The position numbers and the translations under genes are program-made. 64,000 nt of DNA from JAQBQZ01 sp964554765. Lineage in GTDB: Bacteria > Patescibacteriota > Minisyncoccia > Phycocordibacterales > CAIRYW01. Every line of letters starts with the position of its first letter. Position 1 is the stretch's first letter. The stretch is taken from NCBI GenBank assembly GCA_964554765.1, contig CAZKPS010000002.1:57436-121435 (forward strand), read 5' to 3'. The notes beneath the pieces are model-generated. The model saw only the letters and a program-made list of their open reading frames with translations. It was not told the origin of the DNA and did no database searches. Positions 1 to 9,728 of this stretch are shown here, piece by piece.

Positions 1-147
1 CTCGCAAGGATCACCAATCCTAATCCAGACCCCTTGTCGATCTTTTTTTTCGATTGATGCATTGAAATGTGCCCTGAGCCATTCAGCGAATTTTTCAGGG
101 TCTGTGGAGCCGATATTTTGGACTAATTTTATTTTTTTGGCTTTCAT
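1..147 (-). CDS. partial CDS, unknown function (N-terminal 49 codons)
   Basis: An open frame begins with ATG at 147 and runs off the left edge of the window. The 49 visible residues start MKAKKIKLVQNIGS and are lysine-rich, with a WLRAHF stretch near residue 24. I do not recognise a family. There is no clear Shine-Dalgarno site. The gene points away from the glycyl-tRNA synthetase transcript, from which it is separated by a strong palindrome. Too little is visible to assign a role. Confidence 0.5.
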   Translation of the reverse strand, partial: MKAKKIKLVQNIGSTDPEKFAEWLRAHFNASIEKKDRQGVWIRIGDPCE

Positions 148-191
148 AATAGAGCAAATGGTTGACCACAGCAAACACTATACGAAGTTTA

Positions 192-242
192 ATCAAAAGT
201 AAACCCCGCGAGGCCGAAGGCTTCGCGGGGTTTACTTTTGAT
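192..242. terminator. bidirectional palindromic terminator
   Basis: A 51-bp inverted repeat with a GC-rich core (CCCCGCGAGG...CTTCGCGGGG) is flanked by complementary A/T arms (AAAAGT...ACTTTT). It lies 13 bp downstream of the glycyl-tRNA synthetase stop and can terminate transcription from either side. Confidence 0.85.
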
Positions 243-255
243 TTTAAGTTATTTG

Positions 256-1623
256 TTATGAGTTGCTTTTGATGTATTCGATCACCTCTTCTACACTCTT
301 TCTCTCCTGCTCTCCTGTATCTCGATGTCGGATTGTTACACCTGTGTTTTTCTCTATCGTATCGAAATCAATCACAACACAATATGGTGTGCCGATTTCA
401 TCTTGTCTTCGATATCGCTTACCGATGTTACCATTGTCATCGAATATCACTCGTCCTGAGAACACCTTTCGCATTTCGTTATAGACTTCTCGTGCTTTTG
501 CTACGAGTTCTGGCTTGTTCTTAAGAAGTGGAGACACTGCAACAAGATATGGTGCAACCTTAGGTGACAACTTCAAAAATGTTCGAGTCTCTCCTCCAAG
601 ATTGTCCTCTGTGTATGCATCTGAGAGTACCGCGAGAAGTGTTCGCCCCACTCCAAATGATGGCTCGATCACGTGAGGAAGAAATCTTTCTTTTGTTTCT
701 TCATCAAAATATGAGAGATCGACTTTTGAACCTTCGCTGTGTGCTTTGAGATCAAAGTCTGTTCGGTATGCGAGACCATAAAGCTCTTTTCGTCCGAATG
801 GAAAATCAAATTCAAAATCTATTGTTCGTTTACTGTAGTGTGCTCTGTCCTCATCTGCAACTTCGAGTTCGTGAACGTGTTCAGGATTAAGTCCTACATC
901 TTTTGTATATTCGTGAACCTCTTTTCGAAAAGATTCAAAATTGTCAGTCCAAGTTGTAGGATTGATAAAATACTCAATCTCCATCTGTTCGAGCTCTCTC
1001 ACGCGGAAAATAAAATCTCGAGGAGCAATCTCGTTTCGAAATGCTTTACCAATCTGGGCTAGACCAAAAGGAAGTTTTGGGTGGATTGAGTCCATCACAT
1101 TTTTGAAGTTCACAAACATTCCCCCAGCAGTCTCAGGTCTAAGATATGAAACAGATGATTCATCTTGGATAGCACCGATTGAAGTTTGAAGCATCATATT
1201 GAATTGTCGCACTTCTCCTAGAGGATTACCCTCTGGACTCTTAAGACCCTTTTCTTTAATAAGGTTGTCCATATCAGAAAGTTTGAGTCCTTTTGTTTCA
1301 ACCCCGGCTTCTTCAAGAAGATGATCTGCACGATATCGCTTCTTTGTCTTCAAATCTTCAACAAGTGGATCAGAAAACCCTGCAACATGACCAGAGGACT
1401 TCCACACATTCTGATTCATAAGTATCGCTGCATCCATTCCGTACATATCCTCCCTATCAAGCACAAATCGCTTCCACCAGAGATTCTGGATATTGTTCTT
1501 GAGCGCAACACCAAGTGGTCCATAGTCCCAAGTACCCGCAAGCCCGCCGTAAATTTCGGATCCTTGAAATATGAAACCTCTTCTTTTACATAAGCTAATA
1601 ATTTTTTCCATTTTGTTTTCCAT
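256..1623 (-). CDS. glyQS: glycine--tRNA ligase (dimeric, eukaryote/archaea-like type)
   Basis: Charges tRNA-Gly with glycine in the cytoplasm. The 455-aa protein is a class II synthetase of the alpha2 type. Motif 1 lies in the N-terminal third, motif 2 is FRNEIAPRDFIFRVREL near residue 200, and motif 3 is EPSFGVGRTLLAV near residue 325. A C-terminal anticodon-binding domain follows. Length and motif order fit the single-chain family, and the separate GlyQ/GlyS pair is not seen. Methionines at residues 1 and 5 could both be starts. It is followed by a strong palindromic terminator. Confidence 0.95.
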   Translation of the reverse strand: MENKMEKIISLCKRRGFIFQGSEIYGGLAGTWDYGPLGVALKNNIQNLWWKRFVLDREDMYGMDAAILMNQNVWKSSGHVAGFSDPLVEDLKTKKRYRADHLLEEAGVETKGLKLSDMDNLIKEKGLKSPEGNPLGEVRQFNMMLQTSIGAIQDESSVSYLRPETAGGMFVNFKNVMDSIHPKLPFGLAQIGKAFRNEIAPRDFIFRVRELEQMEIEYFINPTTWTDNFESFRKEVHEYTKDVGLNPEHVHELEVADEDRAHYSKRTIDFEFDFPFGRKELYGLAYRTDFDLKAHSEGSKVDLSYFDEETKERFLPHVIEPSFGVGRTLLAVLSDAYTEDNLGGETRTFLKLSPKVAPYLVAVSPLLKNKPELVAKAREVYNEMRKVFSGRVIFDDNGNIGKRYRRQDEIGTPYCVVIDFDTIEKNTGVTIRHRDTGEQERKSVEEVIEYIKSNS

Positions 1624-1634
1624 ATTGTTGTTTG

Positions 1635-3584
1635 TTATTTGTTTGACTGCACCTGTGAATCTTCATATACATATAGAGGATCTGTAGGTAATTCCGTAGT
1701 CAGAGCACTTGTAGCCCCTGAAATCGAAGTGTCAGTAAATGTATCACGAGCAGAGAAATTCGCAATATTAACGAGTACGGGAGCCGTCTGCACCTGACTC
1801 TGGCTCGGCACAAACCCTATCTGGAACGAAACCTGTCTTAGAGCCTCTTTACCATTGGATTGTGCATTCATACCTCCAATATCCCAGACGACTTCACGAG
1901 AATCAGGATTATAATTCATTTTCTCACCTGCACCCATCACTACCCCAGTCCAAGTCACATAATCAGGCAATGTCGCTGTCACCTTCGCTCCACTCAGTTC
2001 ATTAAATGTATTTGTGACCGCCCAAGTAACAGTATACTCAGTCTTATCTCCCACAGTTGGCGGTATACTACCTTCATTCTCTATTGGTCCAGTATTGTGT
2101 GTGATTTGGGCGGAGAAATTAGCTACTGTTTCTACTTTTACTTCCTTACGGATTGTAGAGATAATATCCTCAGGTACCCCAGACTCAAGTCGTCTCTTTG
2201 CCTTCACGGTAATATCAGTAACAAATGTCGGATGATTTATCTTTAGCGACTGAGCAATAGAAGAACGATAAAGACTCATCGAGTATGCCTCATCTAGATT
2301 ATTACCCGGGAGGATTGTTTCGAGGCTCTTGTTATATGTCTTATTCCATCTGATAGTACCCGTATTTGAATCATAGAAACCATCATTTGGCTTAAAACTG
2401 TTTGTCATAACAATAGGTCCCGTTACTTTTGATTCCAATTGAACATCATAGATGGGAACATCAAGATTGTTCTTTAGATTAATATTGCTTGCAAAAGTGG
2501 AGCCTGCCCGAGCTACATAATCAGAGCTTGCAACACTATTCTTTTCAAAAGAGAGTGCGACTCCGATAAACGGTTCACGAATTGTGACTTGCTGTGTGAG
2601 CGCGGAAATAACCCCACTTACCTGTGTCGGTGCCTTAGAATCTTTTGTACCCACATTTATTTTAAAATATCTCTCCTCATTATGATCACCGTACATCTTA
2701 CCTCTCATTACTATAGTTCTTTTACCTTTTGGTTCTATATCACCAAGATCCCATACTGTCGTCTTTGGAATTGGGGCAGGTGTTGTTGTAACCACTTGAT
2801 ATCCAAATGGCAGACTCGCATTAAGTAAAACATCTTTTACTACCACCTCACTATTTGAAGCCACATTAATAGTCAGTATGTAATCCTGGTTTGCATTAAC
2901 TTCCTTAAGACCATCGACAGAAAGAGTGAGCGGAGACGAACCAATCAGCACCTCGTATGCAGAATTCTTTGTAAACACACTCATCGCAGTGGGTATTCGA
3001 TATTCGAGAGTCATATCAATATGAGAAGTGGTACCTTCCTCTCCATATAGAATTGATTTAATTGTTCGGCGTACAGTTGTATGAGGTGGAATATCATCAT
3101 AAGGAACACGGTCATGTGTCATGGGTGTGACAGAATCAAGCGCACTTCGAGTACCTTGAGGATACTCGAGTATCAGGTCAGCGATTTGAAGCGTTGTATC
3201 ATTATTGTTTGTTATAGCCACGTCAAGCACAGTTTCTTCGCCAGCTTTCACAGTAGTAGGACCTACTACTTCTATTTTTATATTGTTTGCTGAGATGATA
3301 TTACTTCCATTAAAATATACATACACTGCAACACAGAGTGAAATAACAAAGAAAACGACCGAGAGTCGTAGTACACTTCTCGAAAAACTTTTTGGTGCAC
3401 CATCATCAGCAAAAACATTGCTAGAATCTGGTAAAATTTCTTTTTTTTCTTGTTCCCAATTATCTTTTATGTCAGTTTTATGACCATTGAGGTCGAGCAC
3501 GAAATTAGGTTTAATCTTTATTTTTCTTGAATAAAGAGCGTTGCGTAGATTTTCTATTTTACTTTTGTCAGAATCTTCTTGCAT
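1635..3584 (-). CDS. membrane-anchored protein with DUF11/CARDB-like repeats
   Basis: Unknown function, probably cell-surface. I chose the ATG at 3584 (MQEDSDKSK), giving 649 aa; an upstream in-frame ATG at 3626 adds 14 AT-rich codons. A charged cytoplasmic N-terminus of about 70 residues is followed by one transmembrane helix (LSVVFFVISLCVAVYVYF). The long extracellular part has repeated beta-sandwich segments: VKAGEETVLDVAITNNNDTT, and later stretches on the pattern T-x-P-x-x-V-x-W-x-x-G. Such repeats resemble DUF11/CARDB adhesion-like modules. It lies between recO and glyQS on the same strand. Confidence 0.7.
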   Translation of the reverse strand: MQEDSDKSKIENLRNALYSRKIKIKPNFVLDLNGHKTDIKDNWEQEKKEILPDSSNVFADDGAPKSFSRSVLRLSVVFFVISLCVAVYVYFNGSNIISANNIKIEVVGPTTVKAGEETVLDVAITNNNDTTLQIADLILEYPQGTRSALDSVTPMTHDRVPYDDIPPHTTVRRTIKSILYGEEGTTSHIDMTLEYRIPTAMSVFTKNSAYEVLIGSSPLTLSVDGLKEVNANQDYILTINVASNSEVVVKDVLLNASLPFGYQVVTTTPAPIPKTTVWDLGDIEPKGKRTIVMRGKMYGDHNEERYFKINVGTKDSKAPTQVSGVISALTQQVTIREPFIGVALSFEKNSVASSDYVARAGSTFASNINLKNNLDVPIYDVQLESKVTGPIVMTNSFKPNDGFYDSNTGTIRWNKTYNKSLETILPGNNLDEAYSMSLYRSSIAQSLKINHPTFVTDITVKAKRRLESGVPEDIISTIRKEVKVETVANFSAQITHNTGPIENEGSIPPTVGDKTEYTVTWAVTNTFNELSGAKVTATLPDYVTWTGVVMGAGEKMNYNPDSREVVWDIGGMNAQSNGKEALRQVSFQIGFVPSQSQVQTAPVLVNIANFSARDTFTDTSISGATSALTTELPTDPLYVYEDSQVQSNK

Positions 3585-3706
3585 TAGTATATAGTATATC
3601 GTATTTAGTATATGGTATCTAGACACAGCACCCTTCAGGGCCGCGTTTTTGAATTTAATTCAGAATTTATACTATATACAACATACTACATACCATATAC
3701 TTCCCC

Positions 3707-4279
3707 TTAGAACCCTGTCGCCTTCAGTGCTTTGTTTATTTCTTTTACTATTTCTGATCTCTCCAAAGCAATTTCTCGAAGTGTCACTTCATCAAATCCT
3801 CTATCAATATATTTGGTAATTCCAATATCTGTTCCATACCCGAGCGACGCGAGGATTTTAACCATTCCCAAAAGCTCGACCCCTTCTCCTACATCTTCCT
3901 CTTTTTTTTCTAGTATAATATTGTATATATCTAACACAGCTTGAAATAGAGATTCGTTCTTTTCTTCTCCGTGGACAAGTGATTTTAAAACAGAAAGCAT
4001 TCTTGCAAATACTTTGAAGCCCGGATGTTTAAGAAGTATCATATCCCCTGATTGTTTTGCCTCCACAAGTTTCCACCCGACTTTTGATTTGAGGATTGTT
4101 ATAGATAACAAAACACCTACAAAAAGATGTGGACGAAGTTTTGATTTACTAAGCCGGACAGATGTCGCACTCGCAAATACCATACCAAATTCTTCGGTAT
4201 AAACGGAATACAACATATCAGCTTCTCGACTCCCTTTTGTATTCACAATAAATCCTTGTGTTGTGTATTTGTGGTGCAT
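3707..4279 (-). CDS. recO: DNA repair protein RecO
   Basis: RecO loads RecA on SSB-coated gaps in the RecFOR pathway. The start at 4279 (MHHKYTTQGFIVNTKG) is preferred over the ATG at 4327, because the OB-fold N-terminus typical of RecO begins there and the extra upstream codons are AT-rich spacer. The OB region contains READMLYSVYTEEFG and is followed by a helical C-terminal domain. At 190 aa it is shorter than the usual 230-250, and the zinc-finger cysteines of longer RecO proteins are absent. The gene follows the hydrolase at 4330-4884 with about 50 bp between. Confidence 0.75.
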   Translation of the reverse strand: MHHKYTTQGFIVNTKGSREADMLYSVYTEEFGMVFASATSVRLSKSKLRPHLFVGVLLSITILKSKVGWKLVEAKQSGDMILLKHPGFKVFARMLSVLKSLVHGEEKNESLFQAVLDIYNIILEKKEEDVGEGVELLGMVKILASLGYGTDIGITKYIDRGFDEVTLREIALERSEIVKEINKALKATGF

Positions 4280-4329
4280 AAGAGATAGAATTTTGAATAT
4301 AGAATATTGTATATAGAATAAGTACAAAA

Positions 4330-4884
4330 TTATTCAAGAATTTTTAAAACAGAGTCAAGTACAGATGGGAGCTTTAACACTCCATCATCTTCACAAAAAT
4401 GTCCTTTGTTGTGTTCCAGAATGAGTTCTGCATCGAGCTCCTTTTGAAATTCGAGAGCTTTTACGAGTGGTACCGCAGAATCATTATCAGAGACTATGGT
4501 CACAAATTTATCAGAGTGTTTTTTTGCATCTCCAACCTCCTCTGCTTTCAAATAAAATTGTTTTATCTCATCGATACTAATATCACTACTGAACCCTGCC
4601 ACAAAAATAGCTCCTGCCACTTTTTCACCTTCTTTTAGATTTCGGAGATAATGCACGAGTGCAATGCATCCAAGTGAATGTCCGATAAGACAAGTGTCAC
4701 TATCCGGAGTTCCAATGGCTTCAGCAATTTCCTTGTTCCAAACTTGAGGCTCCGGATATCTCTCGCCTGTAAGCTGTGGCTCAATAACTCGTATTCCCTT
4801 TCCAATCAAAGTACCTTTTAACCATTTTTTCCAATGGTCTCCTGGATGTCCATCCCACCCATGAATGAGTATGACTCTTTTCAT
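4330..4884 (-). CDS. RBBP9/YdeN-family serine hydrolase
   Basis: Small alpha/beta hydrolase of 184 aa. The N-terminal strand MKRVILIHGWDGHPGDHW is typical of the RBBP9/YdeN family. The nucleophile elbow is GHSLG near residue 68, and the likely Asp (DNDSAVP) and His (NKGHF) complete the triad. The physiological substrate is unknown. It begins 4 bp after the ileS stop, so it is probably translated from the same message. Family assignment is firm, function is not. Confidence 0.85.
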   Translation of the reverse strand: MKRVILIHGWDGHPGDHWKKWLKGTLIGKGIRVIEPQLTGERYPEPQVWNKEIAEAIGTPDSDTCLIGHSLGCIALVHYLRNLKEGEKVAGAIFVAGFSSDISIDEIKQFYLKAEEVGDAKKHSDKFVTIVSDNDSAVPLVKALEFQKELDAELILEHNKGHFCEDDGVLKLPSVLDSVLKILE

Positions 4885-4888
4885 TTTT

Positions 4889-7800
4889 TTAGATTAACGA
4901 AATTGTAAATTCAACATCATCAATCACTATCTTCTCCCCATCCCCTATAGTTTTAACTTCAATATTTTTTGCGAGTACAGTATCCCTGATCACCACAAGC
5001 CACTCTGGTTTTTCGAGCGCATCTTTGCATACTTCATTTGCGCCGATATGGAGGACAATAGGATCACTAGGAGTGAGTCCTTTTTTCTTTCGAGCATCTT
5101 GTACTGCACGGATTATTTCTCGAACGATTCCCTCCTCTCGAAGAGCATCTGTGATTGTTGTATCTACATACACACCTTGTTCCTTATTGAACTCAACATT
5201 TTTAACATTGAGTCTTTCTTTAATGAGTAGAGCGAAGTCTAGTGACACTTCATATTTTTTATCCGCAAAAACATGCGCGAGTGGTTGTCGTACTTTTATT
5301 CCAGCACTCTGTCTTGCTTCGAGAGCCAAAGAGACAACTTCTCTTGTCTTTTGCATATCAGAAAGAAGTTTTTCATTTACATCTTTTTTGGTTGCTTCAG
5401 GGAATGATTCAAGATGCACACTTTCAATATCACTTGGTAGTCTAAGTTTCAAATACAAGTCTTCTGCAAAAAATGGTGCAGACGGCGCGAGAAGCTTTGA
5501 AAGAGTTTTCAGTGCGAAATACAATGTCTGCTTTGCACCCACATCCCCATCTCGGAATCTTTCTCGAGAAAGCTGTAAATACCATGTTGAAAGTTCAGCA
5601 ACAAAATCTCGAATATCTCTTACCGGTTCAAGGAGTTTGTAATTATCAAGATTCTTTGTGATATCACCCACAAGAATATTAAGCTTTTCCAATATCCAAA
5701 GATCCATCACGTTCTTTGTCTCAGGCACATCATTATTCTCAAGAGATTTATCTCGATAGAGTTCGTAGAACGTAAATGTATTGGCAATAAGATTAAATAC
5801 TTTTTTGTTTATTTCATCTACCGTCTTCTCATCATAGTTTTTACTTTCTCCCGGCTGGTTGACCGAATACATCCAGAGTCGTATCGCATCAATACCGTAT
5901 TTATTAATCTGTTCTAATGGATCTACCACATTACCGAGGGATTTCGACATTTTCTTACCATTCTTGTCCAAAAGATGTCCGAGACAAATCACATTTTTAT
6001 ATGCATTACCTCTCTCCATAAGTACACCAACAGCATGGAGAGTATAGAACCATCCCCGAGTCTGGTCGATTGCTTCTGAAATATAATCAGCAGGATATGC
6101 CACACTTTTTGAATATTCATCAAATGATTTTGATCCTTTCTTGTACCCCATCTGCGCAAAAGGCATTGCACCCGAGTCAAACCATACATCCATCACCTCT
6201 TTGGTTCGTCTTAATTCTTTACCTGATTCCCCTATGAGAACAACATCATCGATAAACGGCTTATGGAGATCTATCTCATAATTTTCATTGTGCGGAAGCT
6301 GTACGAAATTCAAATCTCGCACTTCTGCATTCTTGTACTTTTTATAATTGTTATGGAACTCTNNNNNNNNNNGGAACTCTGCAATACGTGAATAATCAAG
6401 CACTTCATCGAGAGCAGAGAATGCCTTGAGGACTGACGCATGTGAGATGATAAGTATATTTTTGCCTTTGTATTTGTTGTCTATTTCATAGAGAAATTCT
6501 CCCGCTCTTCTAATTACATCAGCATAAGATTCCCCCCCTTCGAAAGCGGAGTAATGGAATTTTTCTCCATACACTTCATAAAGCTTAGTAAAGTATTCTT
6601 CGATTGATCGTCCATTCCAACCTCCTCCAACATTCCATTCCACAAGACGAGAATCTTCGATTATATGTTCCTTTGTGATACCCAAACTATCGCACACCAA
6701 ATGCATTGTTTCCTCAGTTCTTTTGAATGGTGAAACAAACACCAGGTCAGGCACAAATCCTTCTTCCTGCAATCTCTTTATTTCGTTTCTTATCACCTCC
6801 TTCCCATCTTCTGTAAGTGGTGCATTGTTCTTCGGGTCAAAATCCCAGACACCCTTGTTGTTGTTCTCGGTCTTACCGTGTCGCATTGTCTTGTAGATAT
6901 TGCCCGATTTCTTGGCATATTTTTTGAGAGTAGAGATCCTATCTACAACAACTCTCTCAGAACCATCTTCTGAAAGCCAAATAGGAAGCGGTGTCCCCCA
7001 ATATCTCTCACGAGAAATAGCCCAGTCTTTAATTTCTCGGAGCCACTCTCCGAATCTTCCTTCTTTTATGTATTCTGGCTCCCAGTTTATGTTTTTGTTT
7101 TCTTCTACTAGTCTGTCTCGGAGTTTGGACATACCGATATACCAAGAGTCCCGCGCATAGTAGATAAGCGGAGTTTTACATCGCCAACAGTGTGGGTATG
7201 AGTGCGAATAGTTTTCTTGTTTGAAAAAATAGTTTTTCTCTTTTAGGTCATTAATGATATCTACCGCAACAAGTGGCTTACCCTTTTCATCCACTTCTTT
7301 TACAAATCTTCCAGCGTATTTACCACACCATTCAAAGAAAGTTCCATCCTCTTTGACTGTGTGTTTTTTAGGAAGACCTTCTTTGTTAGCTAAACCGAAG
7401 TCATCATTACCATACATAGGGGCAATATGCACGACTCCTGTTCCATCTGTTGTAGTCACAAAGTCAGCAGCATATATCTTAAATGCATTTTCTATATTGT
7501 CGGAACCAAAATTATCTTTCAGAAACGGAAAGAGTGGTTCGTATTCGAGACCAACAAGGTCCGATCCTCTCATTTCTTCTAAAATTTCGTATCCCTCACC
7601 TAAAATTGAAAATCTCTCTTTTGCAAGAATTAAAATTTCTTCAACTTCTGAATTTTGACTTTCATTTTTGAGTTTCACCTTCCCAGGTACCATCTGCTGA
7701 TGTGATTTTTGAGTTTTGACATAGACAATATCACTACCTACCGCCAAAGCAACATTCCCTGGCAAAGTCCACGGAGTTGTGGTCCACGCCAAAATATATG

Positions 7801-8476
7801 TCGGGATTTCTGCATCCCCGCTTGCAAACTTGTGACTTGTGACTTGAAACTTTACAAAGACTGTTAAGTCTTTGACATCCTGATATCCTTGGGCAAGTTC
7901 GTGAGATGATAATCCAGTACCACATCGTGCGCACCAAGGTGCAATCCGATAATCTTTGTAGAGGAGGTTTTGTTCATTTACTTTGCCGACTACCCCCCAG
8001 AGACTTTCGATGTATGAGTTATGAAATGTAAAATATGCATTATCAAAATCTGCCCAATACCCAATACGCTCTGTAAAGCTTTTCCAGAGATCTATATATT
8101 CAAAAACACTTTCCTTACACTTTTTATTAAACGGAGCAACACCGTATTCTTCGATATCTTTTTTTGATTTGAATCCCAAAGTCTTTTCTACCTGAAGCTC
8201 GACTGGGAGCCCGTGAGTATCCCATCCAGCGATTCGTGGTACATGGTACCCTCTCATTGTCTTGTATCGAGGTATCACATCTTTAAAAGACCGCGCCTCC
8301 ACATGGTGAATACCAGGCTTTCCATTAGCTGTCGGTGGTCCCTCATAGAATACATAAGGTCCTTTTGGAGAATCCTTTTGGAGGGTTTTTTTGAAAATAT
8401 TATTCTCACGCCAGAATTTGAGTATTGTCTCTTCCCGCTCTGCTTGAGGGCTTTTTGATCTTGATGCATTATCCAT
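4889..8476 (-). CDS. ileS: isoleucine--tRNA ligase with an inserted histidine-phosphatase domain
   Basis: Charges tRNA-Ile. The class I signatures are present: a HIGH-like GIHH in the first 60 residues, WTTTPWTLPGN in the editing domain, WGTPLPIW near residue 495, DVWFDSG, and GKKMSKSLGN near residue 840. About 210 extra residues (roughly 510-735) lie between WGTPLPIW and DVWFDSG. They carry a phosphoglycerate-mutase-like domain with RHGKTE near 530, SPFKRTEET, and SHAS near 678. A run of ten N lies inside this insertion but keeps the frame. The start at 8476 is supported by a -10 box ending 6 nt upstream (leaderless). Confidence 0.93.
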   Translation of the reverse strand: MDNASRSKSPQAEREETILKFWRENNIFKKTLQKDSPKGPYVFYEGPPTANGKPGIHHVEARSFKDVIPRYKTMRGYHVPRIAGWDTHGLPVELQVEKTLGFKSKKDIEEYGVAPFNKKCKESVFEYIDLWKSFTERIGYWADFDNAYFTFHNSYIESLWGVVGKVNEQNLLYKDYRIAPWCARCGTGLSSHELAQGYQDVKDLTVFVKFQVTSHKFASGDAEIPTYILAWTTTPWTLPGNVALAVGSDIVYVKTQKSHQQMVPGKVKLKNESQNSEVEEILILAKERFSILGEGYEILEEMRGSDLVGLEYEPLFPFLKDNFGSDNIENAFKIYAADFVTTTDGTGVVHIAPMYGNDDFGLANKEGLPKKHTVKEDGTFFEWCGKYAGRFVKEVDEKGKPLVAVDIINDLKEKNYFFKQENYSHSYPHCWRCKTPLIYYARDSWYIGMSKLRDRLVEENKNINWEPEYIKEGRFGEWLREIKDWAISRERYWGTPLPIWLSEDGSERVVVDRISTLKKYAKKSGNIYKTMRHGKTENNNKGVWDFDPKNNAPLTEDGKEVIRNEIKRLQEEGFVPDLVFVSPFKRTEETMHLVCDSLGITKEHIIEDSRLVEWNVGGGWNGRSIEEYFTKLYEVYGEKFHYSAFEGGESYADVIRRAGEFLYEIDNKYKGKNILIISHASVLKAFSALDEVLDYSRIAEFXXXXEFHNNYKKYKNAEVRDLNFVQLPHNENYEIDLHKPFIDDVVLIGESGKELRRTKEVMDVWFDSGAMPFAQMGYKKGSKSFDEYSKSVAYPADYISEAIDQTRGWFYTLHAVGVLMERGNAYKNVICLGHLLDKNGKKMSKSLGNVVDPLEQINKYGIDAIRLWMYSVNQPGESKNYDEKTVDEINKKVFNLIANTFTFYELYRDKSLENNDVPETKNVMDLWILEKLNILVGDITKNLDNYKLLEPVRDIRDFVAELSTWYLQLSRERFRDGDVGAKQTLYFALKTLSKLLAPSAPFFAEDLYLKLRLPSDIESVHLESFPEATKKDVNEKLLSDMQKTREVVSLALEARQSAGIKVRQPLAHVFADKKYEVSLDFALLIKERLNVKNVEFNKEQGVYVDTTITDALREEGIVREIIRAVQDARKKKGLTPSDPIVLHIGANEVCKDALEKPEWLVVIRDTVLAKNIEVKTIGDGEKIVIDDVEFTISLI
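6363..6372. other. assembly gap (10 N)
   Basis: Ten undetermined bases lie inside ileS. Both flanks read GGAACTCT, so the contig ends probably overlap by 8 bp. Merging them would delete 18 bp (6 codons) in frame and give a continuous reading of RIAEFHNNYKK. Confidence 0.9.
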
Positions 8477-8482
8477 TTCGAC

Positions 8483-8488
8483 ATATTA
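8483..8488 (-). promoter_or_regulatory. -10 box of ileS, leaderless
   Basis: Read on the minus strand, TAATAT is followed by exactly six bases (GTCGAA) and then the ileS ATG. This places the expected transcription start at the start codon. No Shine-Dalgarno site is present. Confidence 0.5.
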
Positions 8489-8514
8489 GCATTTTTTACC
8501 CTGTTTTCAAAAAC

Positions 8515-8554
8515 AACAGGACCGCCCTTGCGGGTACGCAAAGGCGGTCCTGTT
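8515..8554. terminator. bidirectional terminator between ileS and the 8575-9603 gene
   Basis: An inverted repeat with outer arms AACAGGACCGCC and GGCGGTCCTGTT is followed by T-rich sequence on both strands. Confidence 0.8.
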
Positions 8555-8574
8555 TTAAACAAAAGGTGTGCCTA

Positions 8575-9603
8575 CTACCCAAACATCACTGCATAGACAA
8601 TGCTCGCCACAAACGCGACAACAAAAAACACAACACCAAATCCAATAATAGATTTAAGGTATTTTCGAGTCTTTGCATATTTTGCCTCTTCGAATGGTGT
8701 CGCTGACATCTTTACACTTCTCCAGAGGTAATAATTCATCACCACAGAAAAACTTATACCAATGATACCTGCAATCATTGTCATAACATCAAGAAGCACC
8801 GAAACAGGAGTTGATGGCGAAGTAATCATCGGCTCCTGATGGAGCACCATCACTTGAAAATACAAGTCACCAAGACTCTGATAAATAATCGTCGCGTTAA
8901 TGGGTGCCACGAGAATTAATGCCGGAATAATAGTAATAACCGAAATTCCTGTAGATCTCCAAAATACAGCAAACTCTTTTCCGGATGCCAAAAGAAAACT
9001 ATTCACAACAGCATCAAGCCCAGTCCTCTTATCAAAGAAATAGACATAGATAGAAAACATTCCCCTCACAAAGAAAATGATTGTGTATTTCACCACAACA
9101 TAGAGAAGAGACACAATGAGTGCAATATTGAGCACTGTACTCAAAGATGGATAGCTCGAAATAGTATCAATAAGTAATGAGCCAAGAAGGAATATTGCAC
9201 CTGACACTAGGAATACAATAGAAACAAATCCAAAATTAAGAACACCAATCAAAAACAATACAATGGAGATTGGGACAATCGCTTTTATGATAGACCAATA
9301 CCACAAAGTAGGCTTTTGGATTCGTTCTCCTGAAATAACTTGCTCTACTACACATGGTGCCCCGAGTGTAAGTATTTTTACAAGCGAAGAAAAAATAAAT
9401 CCAAAAATAGTGAACAGAATCACAGACACTATTACCGCAAGTGAGTCTGATTGCGGAATCAAATCGAGAACAATAAAGCAAATGAGCACCGCTATTTCAA
9501 TAGGAAGAAAAAGCAAGACGATAGTTTTCCAGTTTGTTTTATAAAATACCCAAGAACTCTTACAGATTTCTTTAAATGAAGTTAATTTTAGATTGTGTCC
9601 CAT
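8575..9603 (-). CDS. polytopic membrane protein, unknown function
   Basis: A 342-aa integral membrane protein with about six to eight hydrophobic segments, for example TIVLLFLPIEIAVLICFIVL near residue 30 and a final GFGVVFFVVAFVASIVYAVMFG. The N-terminus (LTSFKEICKSSWVFYKTNWK) has the layout of DUF975/YciC-like proteins, in which a soluble helix precedes the membrane bundle. That resemblance is by eye only. No catalytic motif is seen. It is a single-gene unit terminated by the palindrome at 8515-8554. Confidence 0.6.
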   Translation of the reverse strand: MGHNLKLTSFKEICKSSWVFYKTNWKTIVLLFLPIEIAVLICFIVLDLIPQSDSLAVIVSVILFTIFGFIFSSLVKILTLGAPCVVEQVISGERIQKPTLWYWSIIKAIVPISIVLFLIGVLNFGFVSIVFLVSGAIFLLGSLLIDTISSYPSLSTVLNIALIVSLLYVVVKYTIIFFVRGMFSIYVYFFDKRTGLDAVVNSFLLASGKEFAVFWRSTGISVITIIPALILVAPINATIIYQSLGDLYFQVMVLHQEPMITSPSTPVSVLLDVMTMIAGIIGISFSVVMNYYLWRSVKMSATPFEEAKYAKTRKYLKSIIGFGVVFFVVAFVASIVYAVMFG

Positions 9604-9728
9604 CCCGTTAAAAATATGAGCAATTATTAATATATCACTATTGTACAGTTAGACACCCCAATAATCCAGACCGTTCACCTAATATGCAATCAAACATTGA
9701 TTGCACCAACATCCCGGCGGAGTGGTAT

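Noticed and set aside
739..1062. Plus-strand ORF of 107 codons
   Set aside because: It is antisense to the glycyl-tRNA synthetase, with cysteine/phenylalanine-rich composition typical of a shadow frame.
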